64,000 nt of DNA from Aquimarina atlantica (GTDB lineage: Bacteria; Bacteroidota; Bacteroidia; Flavobacteriales; Flavobacteriaceae), in NCBI RefSeq assembly GCF_000626715.1, contig NZ_AQRA01000010.1:124001-188000 (forward strand), given 5' to 3'. The notes under the pieces were generated by a model. That model was not told the origin of the DNA and made no database searches. It saw only the letters and a list, made by a program, of their open reading frames with translations. The translations under genes and the position numbers were made by a program. This document shows positions 15,101 to 21,080 of this stretch, in pieces; the first letter of the stretch is position 1, and every line of letters starts with the position of its first letter.

Positions 15101-18100
15101 TTTTTTAAAGTAACTGATGTAGTTCCGGTGGTGGCTAAGCTAAACTGTGCTTTTGGTATTACCTCATCTTGAATTGCTTTTTCCTGTGTTTCATGTAAAT
15201 TTTGTAATAAAATATTGGCAGGTTTGGATAATGATTCTTTATCAAGATCCTGATCAGAAGATACAACGTTATCTTCTTTGGTATCTAAGACTCTTAAAGG
15301 AATCTGGACTTCTACCGAAGTGTTATCTTTTTCCTGAAGTTTCAGAGGAGTTAATTCGGAATGTTTTTTTACAATATCCTTTTGTTTTTTATAAGAAGCC
15401 CAATATCCTTTTTTATGGTCAAAAGGATATGTTGGAATCTCAAGAGTTTTAGTTGCTACAGGGCATAATTTTATCCAGTCTATATTCTGTCCCAAACACC
15501 ATTGCTCTGCTATATGCTTCAAATCCAAGCTGTCAATATTAACGTTGTTATTTTCCAGCTGGTTTAATTTTGATTTTTTAATACTACCCAGGTAAATGTC
15601 AGGCTTAGATGTTCCTTCCAAAAAGTTTTTCAAACATGTTTTAAGCTCCTCCAGAGTATGATATGGAAAAGCTAACCTATGCTCCATCTCTTCCCTGGTG
15701 GTTTGTAAAGTATATGCTAATTGATAGGGAGTTATAGCAGGGTTTTGATCTACATACTCCAACATGTTTTTTGCATAACTCTTCAGTATTTCTTCTCGTC
15801 TTGCTGATAACACGAATAAATGTGGCCCCTCAATTACATTGGAATTCTCTATCTTATCATTTTCATAAGATTCAACAACTACATGGGCATTTGCTCCACC
15901 AATTCCAAAACTACTTACTCCTGCAATTACGGTTGTTTTATTTTTATCGGGGAACCATTCCATTCCATTTTCCAGGATATGAAAAGGTTTATTCTCTATT
16001 TCAATTTTGTTATTTATATTTTCAAAATTCCGGGTTGGAGGTAAATAATTATGCCTCATTGCCAAAATTACTTTAAGCAATCCGGCAATTCCAGATGCCG
16101 CTTCTAAATGACCTATATTGGTTTTTACGGATCCTATTCCACACCAAGGTGCATATTCTTTATTTTTTTGATCTTGTAATAATTGAAAAGCCTTCGTCAA
16201 ACCCAAAATCTCTATAGGATCTCCCAAACTGGTTCCTGTACCATGAGCTTCTATATATGATACCTTTTGAATATCAATATTGGCTTTTGAATAAGCTTCT
16301 TCAATGAGCTGTTTTTGTTTGTTTGGGTTAGGAACCGTTACCCCTCCTGAGTAGCCTCCATGATTTATGGCTGTGCTTTTAATTAAAGCCAGCACATTAT
16401 CATTATCTGCTATTGCCTTGGATAACGGTTTTAAAAGAAGCATTACAGCGCCTTCGCCACGTACATATCCATTAGCTCTTTCATCAAAAGTGTAGCATTT
16501 ACCATCGACACTTAACATATTGGATTCTTTGTAAGCAATACTCTTTGTTGGTTCACACATAAGGTGAATACCTCCAACTATGGCTTGTTCGCATTGGTTT
16601 TGTTGGATGGCTACAACTGCATTATTTATGGCAACCAAAGATGAAGAACAAGCTGTATCAATGGTTAAACTTGGTCCATCAAGATCATAAAAATATGAAA
16701 TCCTATTCGAAAGCATTGCCATTGCTGTTCCGGTAGCTGAAAACTCTTTAATTTCAGGATTTTTATGTAGTAAAGTTTCATAATCACTACCGCTAGCTCC
16801 TATAAATACACCGGTTTTACTATTTTTTAGTAAAGAAGGTTTATAGCCAGAATTTTCAATTAATTCCCAGGTCAATTCAAGAAGAATTCTTTGTTGAGGA
16901 TCTATTAATTTTGCCTCTCGTGGAGATATTTCGAAAAAAGATGCATCAAACTTATCCACATCTTTGATATACCCTCCATAGTTGATGCCTTTATGAATAC
17001 CACCTATATCTATATTTTCTGGCCATTCCCACCTCTCTTCGGGAGTATTAGTGATGCAAGAATTTCCATTCACTAAATTTTCCCAAAACTCTTCTTTATT
17101 ATTTCCTCCAGGCACTTTTAATGAAAGCCCTATAATCGCAATATCATCAGAATTTATATGATTTCTCTTAGTATTTACAACTTCATTATCTTCTTTTAAA
17201 TCAGATAAAGCACTATGGCCAGAAAGTAGAAAAGATGCAATTTCTTTCACTGTAAATAATCCATAAAATGTACTTGGATTACTTTGCAAATCATACTCTA
17301 TATTGAGATGTTCTGAAAGTTCGGTATATACAATGGACTCAACGCCAAATCTTCTTAAATCTGTATGGATTGTAACCTCATTACTTTCTAAAATTTTAGA
17401 AAAAAAGCTGATTATAGTTTCGCATAATTGTTCTTCACTTAAATCACTATTCTTTTTAATATTTTGATTAAATATTGAGCGATTATCCGAAAACTTAGCA
17501 GTTTTCAAATCAGGTGTATTTGGTATTGAAAAAGGCTTTTTTTCCTCTTCTTTTTCTCCTCTAGCCCAAATGCTTGCAATGTTTAATGGCTTCGATAGTT
17601 TTTTGATCGTAAATATCTTTGCTATCAGCATCCCATCCTTTTCTCTTACAAGAGAAGAACTTAGTTTGATTGTGTCCTTATCCAGGAAAGAAAACTGTTC
17701 CAGATTATATACTAACTCTTCATTTGCATTAGCATTTCCATAATAGTGTATATCCCGAGCAATCGTAGAACTGGTCTTAGCCCAATTATAGTTGTCGATT
17801 TCTCCAATGTAATTTTCCTGAAAAAAACTCAATTCGCATTTATCGCTTATTTTAGGATACGAAGCAAAATATAAAAGTCCAACACCATTGATATCATCAT
17901 AAGAATCAATTTGATATTTTTTTTGAAACAATGGTTCTATATCGGTAGAGATATTAAAAGAGCTATCATTAAGAATTATTTCTTTTACATCATTATATTC
18001 TTCATTTTTTTCTGACTGAAAAAAACAGGATTTCACTTTAAAAAAGTTTTTTGCAATTTCAGGAAGTTTGTTGTGGGCCGGAATATTTTTATGCTCTACG

Positions 18101-18519
18101 TTTAAGGGTGTTCCTTTTTCCAGTTTCTGGTTATTTCCGGAATTTCGAGAAGAAAAAACGGACATTAATTCTGTTTTTATGTCTTTATTATCTCCGCTCA
18201 CCTGACCATTACTAAAAAACATCTTTTTACCATACTTTGACAGATGGCTTTTAATCTTTATTTCTTCGTTTTCACTAAATTCACCCAGGCAATTATTAGA
18301 TTCCCATTTTATTCGAACAAAGCTAGCATACAACCTATTTCCATTACTATCAATCAACTTGTCTGATTCTGTTTTCAGTCCTTCTGATATCATTTTCCAG
18401 TGTATATCACCTAGTTCTTTCATTAACCAGTTTTCGGACAGACCATCCCATAACATTTGTGGTATGTTTAAACTATATATTCGATTTTCAGACACTTTAT
18501 TCATTGTATTTATAATCAT
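112..18519 (-). CDS. Trans-AT polyketide synthase, 6135 aa (PKS B): LnmK-like loader plus four elongating modules
   Basis: Multimodular AT-less PKS. Approximate domains by residue: LnmK-like hot-dog 1-320; ACP 360-435 (FGVES); KS1 458-885 (DTACSSS, EAHGTGT, NIGH); three enoyl-CoA hydratase-like domains 1144-1365, 1375-1595 and 1600-1855; ACP 1885-1960 with Ser1921 and Trp1927; KS2 2017-2445; KR (TGGCGKLG, FSS, Tyr); ACP (GFDSI); KS3 (NTACSSG, VTHGTGT); DH 3840-4110 lacking its catalytic His and Asp; KR (GGSGTVG); C-methyltransferase (EIGAGTGGTS); ACP (GIDSI); KS4 (NTGCSSS, EAHGTGT); DH with intact HxxxGxxxxP and Asp; C-terminal helix. There is no AT anywhere, so malonyl units must come from a trans-AT not seen here. 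The protein ends in KS-DH without an ACP, so its last module is split onto another protein. The ATG at 18519 is used; an in-frame ATG at 18504 is an alternative. It is the last gene of the minus-strand locus in the window. Confidence 0.93.
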   Translation of the reverse strand: MIINTMNKVSENRIYSLNIPQMLWDGLSENWLMKELGDIHWKMISEGLKTESDKLIDSNGNRLYASFVRIKWESNNCLGEFSENEEIKIKSHLSKYGKKMFFSNGQVSGDNKDIKTELMSVFSSRNSGNNQKLEKGTPLNVEHKNIPAHNKLPEIAKNFFKVKSCFFQSEKNEEYNDVKEIILNDSSFNISTDIEPLFQKKYQIDSYDDINGVGLLYFASYPKISDKCELSFFQENYIGEIDNYNWAKTSSTIARDIHYYGNANANEELVYNLEQFSFLDKDTIKLSSSLVREKDGMLIAKIFTIKKLSKPLNIASIWARGEKEEEKKPFSIPNTPDLKTAKFSDNRSIFNQNIKKNSDLSEEQLCETIISFFSKILESNEVTIHTDLRRFGVESIVYTELSEHLNIEYDLQSNPSTFYGLFTVKEIASFLLSGHSALSDLKEDNEVVNTKRNHINSDDIAIIGLSLKVPGGNNKEEFWENLVNGNSCITNTPEERWEWPENIDIGGIHKGINYGGYIKDVDKFDASFFEISPREAKLIDPQQRILLELTWELIENSGYKPSLLKNSKTGVFIGASGSDYETLLHKNPEIKEFSATGTAMAMLSNRISYFYDLDGPSLTIDTACSSSLVAINNAVVAIQQNQCEQAIVGGIHLMCEPTKSIAYKESNMLSVDGKCYTFDERANGYVRGEGAVMLLLKPLSKAIADNDNVLALIKSTAINHGGYSGGVTVPNPNKQKQLIEEAYSKANIDIQKVSYIEAHGTGTSLGDPIEILGLTKAFQLLQDQKNKEYAPWCGIGSVKTNIGHLEAASGIAGLLKVILAMRHNYLPPTRNFENINNKIEIENKPFHILENGMEWFPDKNKTTVIAGVSSFGIGGANAHVVVESYENDKIENSNVIEGPHLFVLSARREEILKSYAKNMLEYVDQNPAITPYQLAYTLQTTREEMEHRLAFPYHTLEELKTCLKNFLEGTSKPDIYLGSIKKSKLNQLENNNVNIDSLDLKHIAEQWCLGQNIDWIKLCPVATKTLEIPTYPFDHKKGYWASYKKQKDIVKKHSELTPLKLQEKDNTSVEVQIPLRVLDTKEDNVVSSDQDLDKESLSKPANILLQNLHETQEKAIQDEVIPKAQFSLATTGTTSVTLKKSKTISDIKLYNRSQGVYSLEIDTEQDNFLSEELIGDLVHSFDYVKDLQGLKVLIIRGTTKTFLQGGRDSYNECLAQGLYNAVASFPYPIIAEMQGDAKGAGFLLGALCDFMVCSKESRYGYTDTEEGLFPTKEEESLFTERFGAVLSRDFLYRFGVCTGASLKKRGWSIPIVASNEVDQYVEDLSRSLSEKPVTSLGLLKQHLGRNLEKQVAGLLQVNIFSTEEFTGSDNRVTTRSKYLQLDIPISGVLSIRIDTGSKNYKLKTLISGLEDILNQIENRSTYKVIVLSSAAKDFLSVSDLSSSVEEIKQLQDLLIKASVPVIGVFEGNATDLGWLLGECCDMCIYHSEGMYCALGLVGVSELGRISLPFFVRGLGDYMAQEVLLTGREYSGLELQQEVGSVVVSADPITEALDQAGYWSSLPIAVIKTWRKAQGSLIGSVLDESPLWVINEEGSTTFPEEPTRIALQSEVIKAILHPEGIVEIIMEDREARNMFSDAFMEGMIEVFDHIEESSIYKVVVLTGYDSYFISGGTKEMLLDIQEGKIKFTDTAIYHLAMDCNIPVIAAMQGHGIGAGWSMGMFSDFPILSKESHYVSPYMNYGFTPGAGSTLIFPNRIGYDLARGTLLTGTEYPGQILKQKGIPLPVVSRKEISEFAFTLAKELTRNSRSSLIAFKNQMTSYIKDRLEDTYTLELAMHEKTFVGRSDTLERIEGNFNNTSEDAQEYTSLEEKPVLGIAEKQQQQAADVLPMIKTNLKTLLAQELHMEEEEIEEDSQFVDLGLDSIIGVTWIRKINEKYKISINATKIYSYPNLIEFSGFVKEEMKKLGVLPVQKEVIPVIDTPIKPRDIDVLSSDQREIASKSEVSIKKQEAKSNDQLQSIAIIGMAGQFPMANDVETFWSNIAEGKNCISEISQQRWDISKYYHDGEATPGKTYSKWMGALEEYDLFDPLFFNISPSEAECMDPQQRLFLQTCWHAIENAGYNAQLLEKSKCGVFVGCGQGDYHLLSDHIRTSAYGFTGGNNSILAARISYFLNLQGPSLTIDTACSSSLVAIANACDSLILGQSDLMLAGGVYVGAGADMHIKTSQMGMLSADGKCHTFDQKANGFVPGEGVGVVMLKRLEDAERDGDNILGVIKGWGINQDGKTNGITAPNTEAQSKLQQEVYNNHKIDPSSIQLVEAHGTGTKLGDPIEVEALVESFKRYTSEKEYCAIGSVKSNIGHCLMAAGVAGVIKLLMSLKYKKLPPTINFENLNEHINIDNSPFYVNTQLKDWSIDQNQQRQAAISSFGFSGTNAHMVISEYNSGDTNTLNSKNNHTGYIFPLSAKTEEQLTQKAVDILEYVNKQKQSCDLDRIAYTMQVGRMEMEYRLGVVANTQDQLVEKLKEFIDGKKQVQDVFVGKTENNENTISLFSKDTDLQETIDKWIQQKKLSNLVNLWVQGYNLDWNKLYGEIKPRRIELPLYPFTKERYWIEENESKNSIEPVAEQEITQTLFFDEYWKKEQHTITPIKKRNHSTIVFADNEFSKMLAKEIPENGPEIIVVEQSDRYQRATSQLYKCSPENTADIEKILAVVNHQEHKPIHILYLWAKDMGEEGVYRLFDLFKMIRSSALPVDKITLVGHYDIQEISTCWDYSWIGFERSLKLLLPNTELSLFYINSPIYPIELMTETLQSNGIVWYKNDQRHKLSLRPFEPGKITNESVLKQKGNYLITGGCGKLGLQFAHFLAENYQANLLLIGRSPISSVIEEQIEIIKNAGAGQVYYRSVDVSNEEAMLALRSQLPFEVSGIIHAAGVASSQPFDQRSTDDIKTTLYPKTLGTIMLDKILDQSSLDFICYFSSVSAFLGDFGSCDYSIASRFQMAYSFYREQKEGIGSKTMVINWPLWEEGGMGTSDAEQASFYLKSSGQEPLKTSRGIALWQDLLKTDKLQTLVMLGKPSRIEQVLNRLYDTEQLHRIENVLTNTNDLGENKKKLYDHGISIKEYVTNDLKQQIANLTKINPGQLRIDKNLTEYGFDSISLSKLATRLTTYFGVEITPAVFFSATTIQKLTDYILEEYVDQINDFYITESKNTDYKRVNKKTDKSFPSQFYSKHSVLSNSEPIAVVGMSGRFPQAQTVDQLWSILAEGKDAITEIPANRWDWSDYYITRGNNNNKITTNKGGFIPGVDEFDPLFFGISPREAEYMDPAERLLLIETYKAIEDARISPKDIKGERIGVFVGMEEGQYDQITGKQGITTTGNAMISSRLSYFLDLQGPTIATNTACSSGLVALHQAVSSLRLGECKAAIVAGVSLLLSPESYVMMSDAGMLSEDGRCHTFSKNAKGIGVGESVVVLMLKPLSAAIAENDTIYGTIKASGINFDGKTNGVTAPNGDRQAALIEKIYTDHQININDLSYIVTHGTGTKLGDPVEINALAKAFKKLKGNQNSITQQGYCALTSCKSNIGHTLAASGLVSVVNLLKAMQHRQIPASLNCTEENDYINWKDSPFFINKETREWNRDQGNPYIGAVSSFGRSGTNAHVVIEEFLVSEESKYTSPTEINDEKVMILLSARTEEQLHQKTQDLLDMISISTDTFELPDLAYSLQVCKEEFDERLGILVNTKYQLIEKLEAYLEGSETIEGVFFGKVKQDQEDMNIINGDDDMKEAIEKWIVRRKLYKLMELWVKGLSIDWKKFYGENLPKRIALPAYPFAQDRYWTDISQKYSKIAGNSIHPLIHHNTSNLIEQNYSSTFSVEQPIIAGYRYQENTIITAGVYLEMARTAVEEAVPSIENSMAIELNNIEWRVPCLIDKDKNIGISLSVANDNRILYEIKNQEKETQETYCVGNATLITKPEIPKLNISELKKQIKTEEIEISGIYNTLKKDEVNYEKSFQVLDEIYFEDGQILTKLVLPFTEHKKYVLHPGIIEGVLQASTMLSSGTKALMPLTLETLMVIAPYTEEMFAWIRIVSKEESQNNFIKLDIDLCDANGKIIVIMRGLELIKTSEFLSLYSKTSMIADDLNWDDLSYQPQWEEQPVEPSRIETTHKNILVVCSGNTSGFEEEIQKYYNRNKGNEIFVIRISDKTVKVSDKEWQCGIHDPKGFQTCLQNMGAIDILYFLSLEKKFSQPINQTKLKQNYEAQEIQFLRLIKFLKQENSINEKIETYVLTLDTHKIHHTEANQFNGAGITGLAYSLAQGSYQFRIRNLDVSAKDLETAKDQAQLLQMTLQEPPSDRGEVFKIRSGKRYQQKLYKLNWNKQDITAIRQNGVYLIIGGSGTVGKIITHQLIEKYEASVVWIGRSEITSEKVKTAMQSFDEYKGNLEYLQADVTNLEAMKEAMSSIKQKYTTINGAIFSGMVFNFENSLDQTTEKEFSSIFDLKAQGSWVFYTALKKEALDFMCYFSSGQAYSFSGASKLSAYASGITYADSLVQSVRKESKFPIGIINWGFWKSSLDTMKEGNEEILTDNFKALEDDEGYTCFEQFITELRNGRIRQVLCMKASEPIKELMNCNQKEFISYEKKSVLPSIELSAQDIEIPQEKINQLKAAEEKSELEDRLLQMLYCQIEQLIQSNNQEKFLKISDVRKQCGIIDKYASWWDNCFKRFNQNGYVKFKKGTISYLKKKNVEEVWNKWEVEKEKHIQNPDQRAWITLVDNCLERLPEILTGKVLATDIIFPNASMEKVEGVYKNNLKSDTFNEIIANAVATYVQQKLEFDPEAKLRILEIGAGTGGTSAIVFSKLKPFKTSIDEYCYTDLSKVFFFHAEEKYVPDNPYVRCQRLDIEQPIEDQGIEAGSYDLVIATNVLHATSDIRQTLCNAKAILNSDGYLFINELSTPALFNHLTFGLLDGWWLFKDAEVRMEGSPGVTPEGWQKILEEEGFQKVIFPAEETHSLGQQIVLAQSNGVVRRKTFKIQKQKGLSHIPVSGKNKPEQPKKKISRPLKSSGLSPKPSQNISEYTRGVILDSLSKTLKISLTSIDHNIAFSDYGIDSILGVSFINQINEALAITLNTAIIFEHSSVNRLEKHIVNTYKEKIKLPVEQQQDVLAIEDPEELSKSHNNKETVIPFNLTGNRFQINKNSFSELSSEQTNPNLSEIAVVGISGMFPKADNIEEFWNNLENGIDGVSELPDSYLDQSNYFSTTKQPGKTRCKWGGILEERDCFDPLFFNISPKEAESMNPHQRLVLQESWKAIENAGYNPRDFSETQTGIYIGAEPTGYTGDTFTGYSDAIIASRLSYILNLNGPSFVVNTGCSSSAVALHLACESLRNKETDVALAGGVNACLDQNVLIRLDKIEMLSPKGRCFTFDQTADGTIMSEGVGIVVLKRLEDAVKSGDKIYGIISGSGINQDGASNGITAPNGAAQEKLIVDIYNKFNIDPEKINYVEAHGTGTKLGDPIETNALVRAFRNFTEKKEFCAVGSAKSYVGHAAAAAGVIGLIKVLLSLQKNKIPKLLNFKTMNPLIEFTDSPFYINTEVLDWRPLERTPRMAAINSFGHSGTNAHIVVKEYLYPEEQKIISKNNPVIIPISARTQEQLLQRATDLLNFINNQKEKNQSTEIINLTELAYTLQVGREAMEERLGFIVDSIEELVKKLEAFINGERTITNTWIGRVKQDNDIQNLFGVDADLQQIIDKWIIENKLSGLIDLWIKGLKLDWYRLYEGEKVNRIPLPSYPFAKERYWLNTSKNKEGIQASETLVSMIHPLLHQNISDLNQQCYITTFDGQEFFLKDHKVNGYKVLPAVAYLEMARAAFYHALAIYEEKCIVELQNVVWLKPMYVNTNKQTFISLFTSEEGNNTEEKIDFEIYSIDTKIQNQQEGIYCQGQAVLIHNETSIKRDINQLKAQMQDGSIESRTVYSSFKQIGMDYGLSHQGVSIIYKGDEQLLAKLTLSIKTKDDPNHFILHPGIMDSALQACIGLMVDINNLPARPLLPFALESVRIISKCTSKMYVWIRYAPDCKPGDRVIKLDLDLCDQEGNVCVQMLGFSSRILEEKIESTSQDTIQNQYFDDNFYNDVIEKVLNNEISIEEAAKLN
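6190..7000 (-). other. Degenerate dehydratase-like domain in PKS B module 3
   Basis: This hot-dog domain lies between KS3 and the second KR. Where active DH domains carry HxxxGxxxxP it reads AGYRYQENTI, with no histidine. The second motif reads HPGIIEGVLQAS, with Glu in place of the catalytic Asp. The fold seems kept but catalysis is unlikely, so module 3 should leave a beta-hydroxyl with an alpha-methyl from the cMT domain. Confidence 0.7.
12640..12867 (-). other. Beta-branching acyl carrier protein domain (Trp flag)
   Basis: The motif GLDSIIGVTW places a tryptophan six residues after the phosphopantetheine serine (Ser1921, Trp1927). This is the described signature of ACPs recognised by HMG-synthase cassettes. 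The other ACPs of the locus have Leu, Tyr, Phe or Ile at that position. Together with the upstream ECH2 it points to a beta-methyl or beta-alkyl branch at this module. Confidence 0.8.
12955..15090 (-). other. Triple tandem ECH (crotonase-fold) block in PKS B
   Basis: Three consecutive crotonase-like domains lie between KS1 and the Trp-flagged ACP. The third (residues 1600-1855) looks intact and PksI/CurF-ECH2-like: SGGTKE, AAMQGHGIGAGW oxyanion region and YGFTPGAG. That family decarboxylates 3-methylglutaconyl-ACP in HMG-type beta-branching. The first (1144-1365) keeps EMQGDAKGAGF. The second (1375-1595) has VFEGNATDLGW in place of the oxyanion-hole glycines and is probably structural or inactive. 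One ECH2 is common in such modules; I know of no module with three in a row. Confidence 0.8.
17560..18519 (-). other. LnmK/Pnap_2097-like hot-dog domain at the N-terminus of PKS B
   Basis: Residues 1-320 of PKS B precede the first ACP. They resemble the LnmK-type acyltransferase/decarboxylase family through the segment NGVGLLYFASYP near residues 211-222 and the following RDIHYYGN stretch. In leinamycin biosynthesis LnmK loads methylmalonyl-CoA on an ACP and decarboxylates it to propionyl-ACP (family knowledge). Here the domain sits at the start of an assembly-line protein, directly before an ACP and an elongating KS, so I infer an acyl-loading role. The assignment rests on motif memory; the related Pnap_2097 family is an alternative. 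Confidence 0.6.
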
Positions 18520-18687
18520 TAAAATTGGGAAACAATCCTATACCAAACTTTTTATAACCTTGGTTAATTGAATATAATTTGAGATCTCAATGGGTAGGAT
18601 GTATATATAATGCACCTCTTTTAGAAATTTTCTCTAACGTATGCTCTATTGCAATAAAAAATTAAGTAAAGAGATTATATCTGATTT

Positions 18688-19503
18688 TTATATCATCATT
18701 TCTTCGGGTTGATCAACTTCCCGAACATAATCTACTACTGCATTACGGTATTTTTCTTTATCTAATATTTTGGGCATTTTTGCAAATGCAAAAGGTAACA
18801 TACTAGGGATTAACCAATTTGCCAGCGCATACGGGAAATACCCCCCAGGATCCTCTGCATCATAAATAAACTCATACTCGATCTCACCATTTTTCAAAGG
18901 AGTATATCTCCATTTGTTATGCATTTTAGTTACCCTGTGGTAACGTTTATTGATGGGTAATTTATCTGGTACACCAACAAAATTAAATTTCATTTCTTTA
19001 CTAACAGGATCTTGTGAAAACTCGGATTTAACCACATATTCTCTAACTTTAAAAGGAGGAAAAACTTTCTGTTTAAAAGTATAATATACAAGTTCTGGAT
19101 ACATTGAATCATCTATATAATGCGAATCAAACATATTTACATCTTCTGCCGAATCTGGATTTCTCATTAGGGTCAAAATGCTAGCTAACCTAATAGACTT
19201 TAGTCTTCCAACAATTTTAATTTTTAACAATTTTTCTCCGGGAATTTTCAGCGTATAGACCTTCATTTGTTTTTTATCAGATTTCAATTTCCATTGACTT
19301 GATCCCGATTTTTTCCAAAGAGAATGTGCTGAAGTCAAAATAAATGTCAGTAATAATACTTCGGCCAAAACTAAAGTTATAATCCCTAATTGCCCATCAA
19401 TAAATCTGTTCCATACAAAGGGAGCTACTGCTCCTACTGCAATACTTAAAAGTACCAATATCAATAAAAAGCTATTGGTCTTATTCTTCTTAGAATGTTC
19501 CAT
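18688..19503 (-). CDS. Membrane-anchored START/SRPBCC-domain protein
   Basis: A 271-aa protein with two hydrophobic N-terminal segments (about residues 11-28 and 36-57), then a soluble domain. The domain has START-like features: hydrophobic strands, a VPDKLPINKRYHRVTK stretch, a KWRYTPLKNG strand and DPGGYFPYALANWLI, which matches the DPGG...P...N motif of StAR-related lipid-transfer domains. START domains hold a hydrophobic ligand in a central cavity. It lies 76 bp downstream of the GMC oxidoreductase and 168 bp upstream of PKS B on the same strand, so I infer that it handles the polyketide or a lipid intermediate at the inner membrane. The exact ligand cannot be read from sequence. Confidence 0.65.
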   Translation of the reverse strand: MEHSKKNKTNSFLLILVLLSIAVGAVAPFVWNRFIDGQLGIITLVLAEVLLLTFILTSAHSLWKKSGSSQWKLKSDKKQMKVYTLKIPGEKLLKIKIVGRLKSIRLASILTLMRNPDSAEDVNMFDSHYIDDSMYPELVYYTFKQKVFPPFKVREYVVKSEFSQDPVSKEMKFNFVGVPDKLPINKRYHRVTKMHNKWRYTPLKNGEIEYEFIYDAEDPGGYFPYALANWLIPSMLPFAFAKMPKILDKEKYRNAVVDYVREVDQPEEMMI

Positions 19504-19579
19504 AATATTATTTGTTTTTTGTGTTATGATTCAAAACCATGAGTTTTACCTGTTTTAAAATATTTAGTTGCTTACTTTT

Positions 19580-20845
19580 TTAAGAGGCTATCAAATGCCT
19601 GGAAAGATATTTAGCCAGACAAACAAGTGTAAGAGTTGGTGTTACCCTGTCACTTTCAGGTAATACAGACCCATCACATACGTATAAGTTATTGTATTCG
19701 GTTTGTAGGTTCTCGTCTATGTGTTTCTTAATCTTCACTGTTCCCAGTGCCCCTCCAGATATGAGGTTTGTTTTAAAGATTTTTCTGGCTCCAGTGTTTT
19801 TTAGTATTTCATGAGCCACTTCCATTCCTTTCTTTAATTTTCTATGATCTTCTTCTGTCAGTTTTTTAAGATACTTTCCTTTTTCTGTAAGTTGCCCTCC
19901 TAGTGGCTCTTTTACTTTAACAGTAATTCCGATATGCTTGGGATATGAAGCTATTCGCAAAGGTTTTGCAGAAACGAGCATTCCAACATTAAAAAGAAAA
20001 CGATGAAAATTTGCATCCATTAACTCAATATCATTATCTAATCTTCCACCCATGCAACCGCAAAAGTTCTCTCCAGATGAAAGCCCTGGTACAGATCCTA
20101 TTAAACCGATACTTGGATTGATATAAAACCCATGATCCACTACATTTTTTATTCCGCTATTCTTCAAAATAATTGGAGTTGCCAAAGATCCAGCCGAAAG
20201 GACTATTTTTTCTCCATAAACCCTAAATATTTTCTTTTTTTTCCCAATAGTATACTCTACTCCAACCGCTTTGTTATTTTCATAGATAACTTTTTCAACC
20301 GTTGCCTGATTGGTCAGCTTAGCTCCATTTTTTAAAGCTTCTTCTACATATGTTCTAGCTTTCCACTTTACTTCATAATAGTTTTTATGATTAAACTTGG
20401 ATTGATCTATTAACATCAGGTTTTTTTTCCATTCATATCCCAACTGTCTTGCGCTTTCTCCAAGTTTTTTTGCTTGACTACCAATTAATTCATCTGATAT
20501 TTCGGCAACTGGTAGTTCTTTACGTACATTTTCGAGATCCTGAGTAAGATCAATTCCCATATTTTGAAAAGTTTTTATAGGTGGTGGATCTGCCACTGCA
20601 AAATACATAGCTGTTGTACCTCCGGTAGTAAAAGCACGTAAATCTTTTAATTTATTTGTAACGCGGATTTCATTAGAAATTTTGGCATACCCGATAAGGG
20701 ATTCTTTTAGTGGTCCGTTACCTCCTCGTTCCAGAATAAGGACTCTTTTGTTTTGTTTGCTTAATTCTTTGGCTATTGTAGCTCCGCAAGTGCCCGAACC
20801 TACTATTATAGCATCAAAATGTTCTTCTCTATTTGAATATTTCAT
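19580..20845 (-). CDS. GMC-family FAD-dependent oxidoreductase
   Basis: A 421-aa flavoprotein. The N-terminus carries the dinucleotide-binding motif VGSGTCGATIAKEL followed by an acidic strand end (LERGG). GGTTAMYF near residue 75 and the C-terminal SDRVTPTLTLVCLAKYL fit the glucose-methanol-choline family. It is shorter than typical choline dehydrogenases (about 530 aa). GMC enzymes oxidise alcohols to aldehydes or ketones using FAD. Its position inside the PKS locus, between the exporter genes and the START protein, suggests a tailoring oxidation of the polyketide; a lipid substrate is the main alternative. No signal peptide is seen, so it is probably cytoplasmic. Confidence 0.8.
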   Translation of the reverse strand: MKYSNREEHFDAIIVGSGTCGATIAKELSKQNKRVLILERGGNGPLKESLIGYAKISNEIRVTNKLKDLRAFTTGGTTAMYFAVADPPPIKTFQNMGIDLTQDLENVRKELPVAEISDELIGSQAKKLGESARQLGYEWKKNLMLIDQSKFNHKNYYEVKWKARTYVEEALKNGAKLTNQATVEKVIYENNKAVGVEYTIGKKKKIFRVYGEKIVLSAGSLATPIILKNSGIKNVVDHGFYINPSIGLIGSVPGLSSGENFCGCMGGRLDNDIELMDANFHRFLFNVGMLVSAKPLRIASYPKHIGITVKVKEPLGGQLTEKGKYLKKLTEEDHRKLKKGMEVAHEILKNTGARKIFKTNLISGGALGTVKIKKHIDENLQTEYNNLYVCDGSVLPESDRVTPTLTLVCLAKYLSRHLIAS

Positions 20846-21080
20846 CTGTTTATAAAATTGTTTTAGAAGTCAGACCTGTCTGCTGGCTGGTCAGTGGGAT
20901 TTATCAATGATCCTTTTCGGTTGATATAGATAAAATTATTATGGTTCTTTTTTTATATACCATTTTTATAAAACTTCTATGATTTCTTAATGGAGTGGTT
21001 TAATTCTATATTATATGATAGAAAACCTATTTTATCTCAAAGCTTCATAATGAAGTTCTATTACATAATCTGCGTTATAC

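Noticed and set aside
18579..18590. 12-bp palindrome TTGAGATCTCAA upstream of PKS B as an operator
   Set aside because: It is a single short palindrome with no partner site, promoter box or regulator link, so the evidence is too weak to annotate.
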